64,000 nt of DNA. It comes from an uncultured Gammaproteobacteria bacterium (lineage in GTDB: Bacteria; Pseudomonadota; Gammaproteobacteria; Pseudomonadales; Azotimanducaceae_A). Position 1 is the stretch's first letter; the number at the start of each line of letters is the position of its first letter. Made by a program: the position numbers and the translations under genes. The stretch covers positions 1 through 64,000 of the forward strand of contig CAJWGQ010000002.1 in NCBI GenBank assembly GCA_913041025.1, given 5' to 3'. Shown one piece after another: positions 63,601 through 64,000 of the stretch. The notes under the pieces are model-generated. The model ran no database searches and had not been told where the DNA came from. It saw nothing but the letters and a program-made list of their open reading frames with translations.

Positions 63601-64000
63601 ATGAGTGCCAATGAAGAATCGGCGTCCGCGAGGGATTATGGATTCCTGTTATTTCTAACATTATTAAACGTAATGAATTTTGTTGACCGCCAGTTGTTGG
63701 CTAGTTTTGGCAATTGGATTAAACCCGATCTGCAGCTTTCTAATACCGAATTCGGGATTTTGACGGGACTAGCCTTCCTCTTGTTTTACTCAGTCGGCGG
63801 CCTTTTTATGGGCGCTCTCGCAGATAGATATAATAGAACGCGTTTAATTGCGATTGGCCTAGCGTTTTGGAGCATCCTTACTGCTTTGTCGGGTGCGGCC
63901 AGAGGGTTTGTGAGCATGCTGATTCCGAGGATGCTGATAGGAGTCGGTGAGTCCATGATGACGCCGACAGCAATGTCCTTATTGTCCGATCGGTTCCCCG
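63601..64000 (+). CDS. MFS transporter, N-terminal part cut by the window end
   Basis: An open frame of 133 codons, GAGGAGGG upstream of ATG, still open at the last base. The first three to four helices are present; MNFVDRQLLASFGNWIKPDLQLSNTEFGILTG and GALADRYNRTRLIAIGLAFWSILTALSGAARGFVSMLIPRMLIGVGES are typical of the Spinster/hexuronate-type MFS. It may import the hydroxyacid used by the oxidase upstream. Confidence 0.85.
   Translation, partial: MSANEESASARDYGFLLFLTLLNVMNFVDRQLLASFGNWIKPDLQLSNTEFGILTGLAFLLFYSVGGLFMGALADRYNRTRLIAIGLAFWSILTALSGAARGFVSMLIPRMLIGVGESMMTPTAMSLLSDRFP

Noticed and set aside
1..64000. CRISPR arrays, insertion sequences, toxin-antitoxin or phage-defence genes
   Set aside because: No regularly spaced repeats, transposase-like frames or recognisable defence domains were seen on reading both strands.

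Overview
The window reads as a stretch of chromosome from an uncultured, probably marine, gammaproteobacterium. The evidence is gene order: arsC, wrbA and a TlpA-like gene beside proS; aspS-yebC-ruvCAB-tolQRAB-pal-cpoB-tRNA-Lys; and nadA, bepA-like, tusA, perM, dapA, bamC and a YycJ-like hydrolase. As I recall it, this is close to the backbone of Pseudomonas and relatives. Base composition looks moderate, TTG and GTG starts are common, and genes are packed tightly: 4-base start/stop overlaps are frequent and three convergent pairs share stop-codon bases. I would not name a family or genus.

Layout. 1-11.3 kb is almost all minus strand: a small membrane protein, sixA, a luciferase-like oxidoreductase, a cupin, hisC, a PerM-type exporter, a Nit-type amidase, an RhlB-like helicase, an aminotransferase, argC, an orphan glycosyltransferase, miaE and a carboxylesterase. 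11.4-21 kb holds an MsbA-like ABC exporter, dinB, a CoA-transferase/racemase-prpE-monooxygenase operon, wrbA-arsC, a thioredoxin-like lipoprotein and proS. 21.3-31.2 kb is the plus-strand translation/recombination/Tol-Pal block ending in tRNA-Lys(UUU). 31.4-41.4 kb is a catabolic insert (three SDRs, two transporters, a crotonase, two metallohydrolases, a paired acyl-CoA dehydrogenase) between the tRNA and nadA. 41.5-50.1 kb returns to the conserved backbone. 50.1-50.47 kb is a 380-base gap with DnaA-box-like sites, an IHF-consensus match and tandem palindromes. 50.5-53.8 kb is a three-gene operon: a glutamine-synthetase-like ligase, a class I amidotransferase fused to a DUF1232 domain, and a DUF6279 lipoprotein. 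53.9-64 kb is another catabolic region (two acyl-CoA synthetases, GST, nitronate monooxygenase, dihydroorotase, RidA, an FMN hydroxyacid oxidase and transporters).

How it fits together. The CoA-metabolism genes (racemase, propionyl-CoA synthetase, heteromeric-type acyl-CoA dehydrogenases, hydroxyacyl dehydrogenase-like SDR, acyl-CoA synthetases) suggest growth on branched or alicyclic acyl substrates such as sterol or isoprenoid side chains; this is inference. The most unusual items are the amidotransferase-DUF1232 fusion in the gamma-glutamyl ligase operon, the replication-protein-like sites upstream of it, a terminator-like hairpin overlapping the cpoB start, and catalytic-residue losses in an acyl-CoA synthetase and a crotonase. 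I see no CRISPR array, insertion sequence, integrase, phage gene or recognised defence system.
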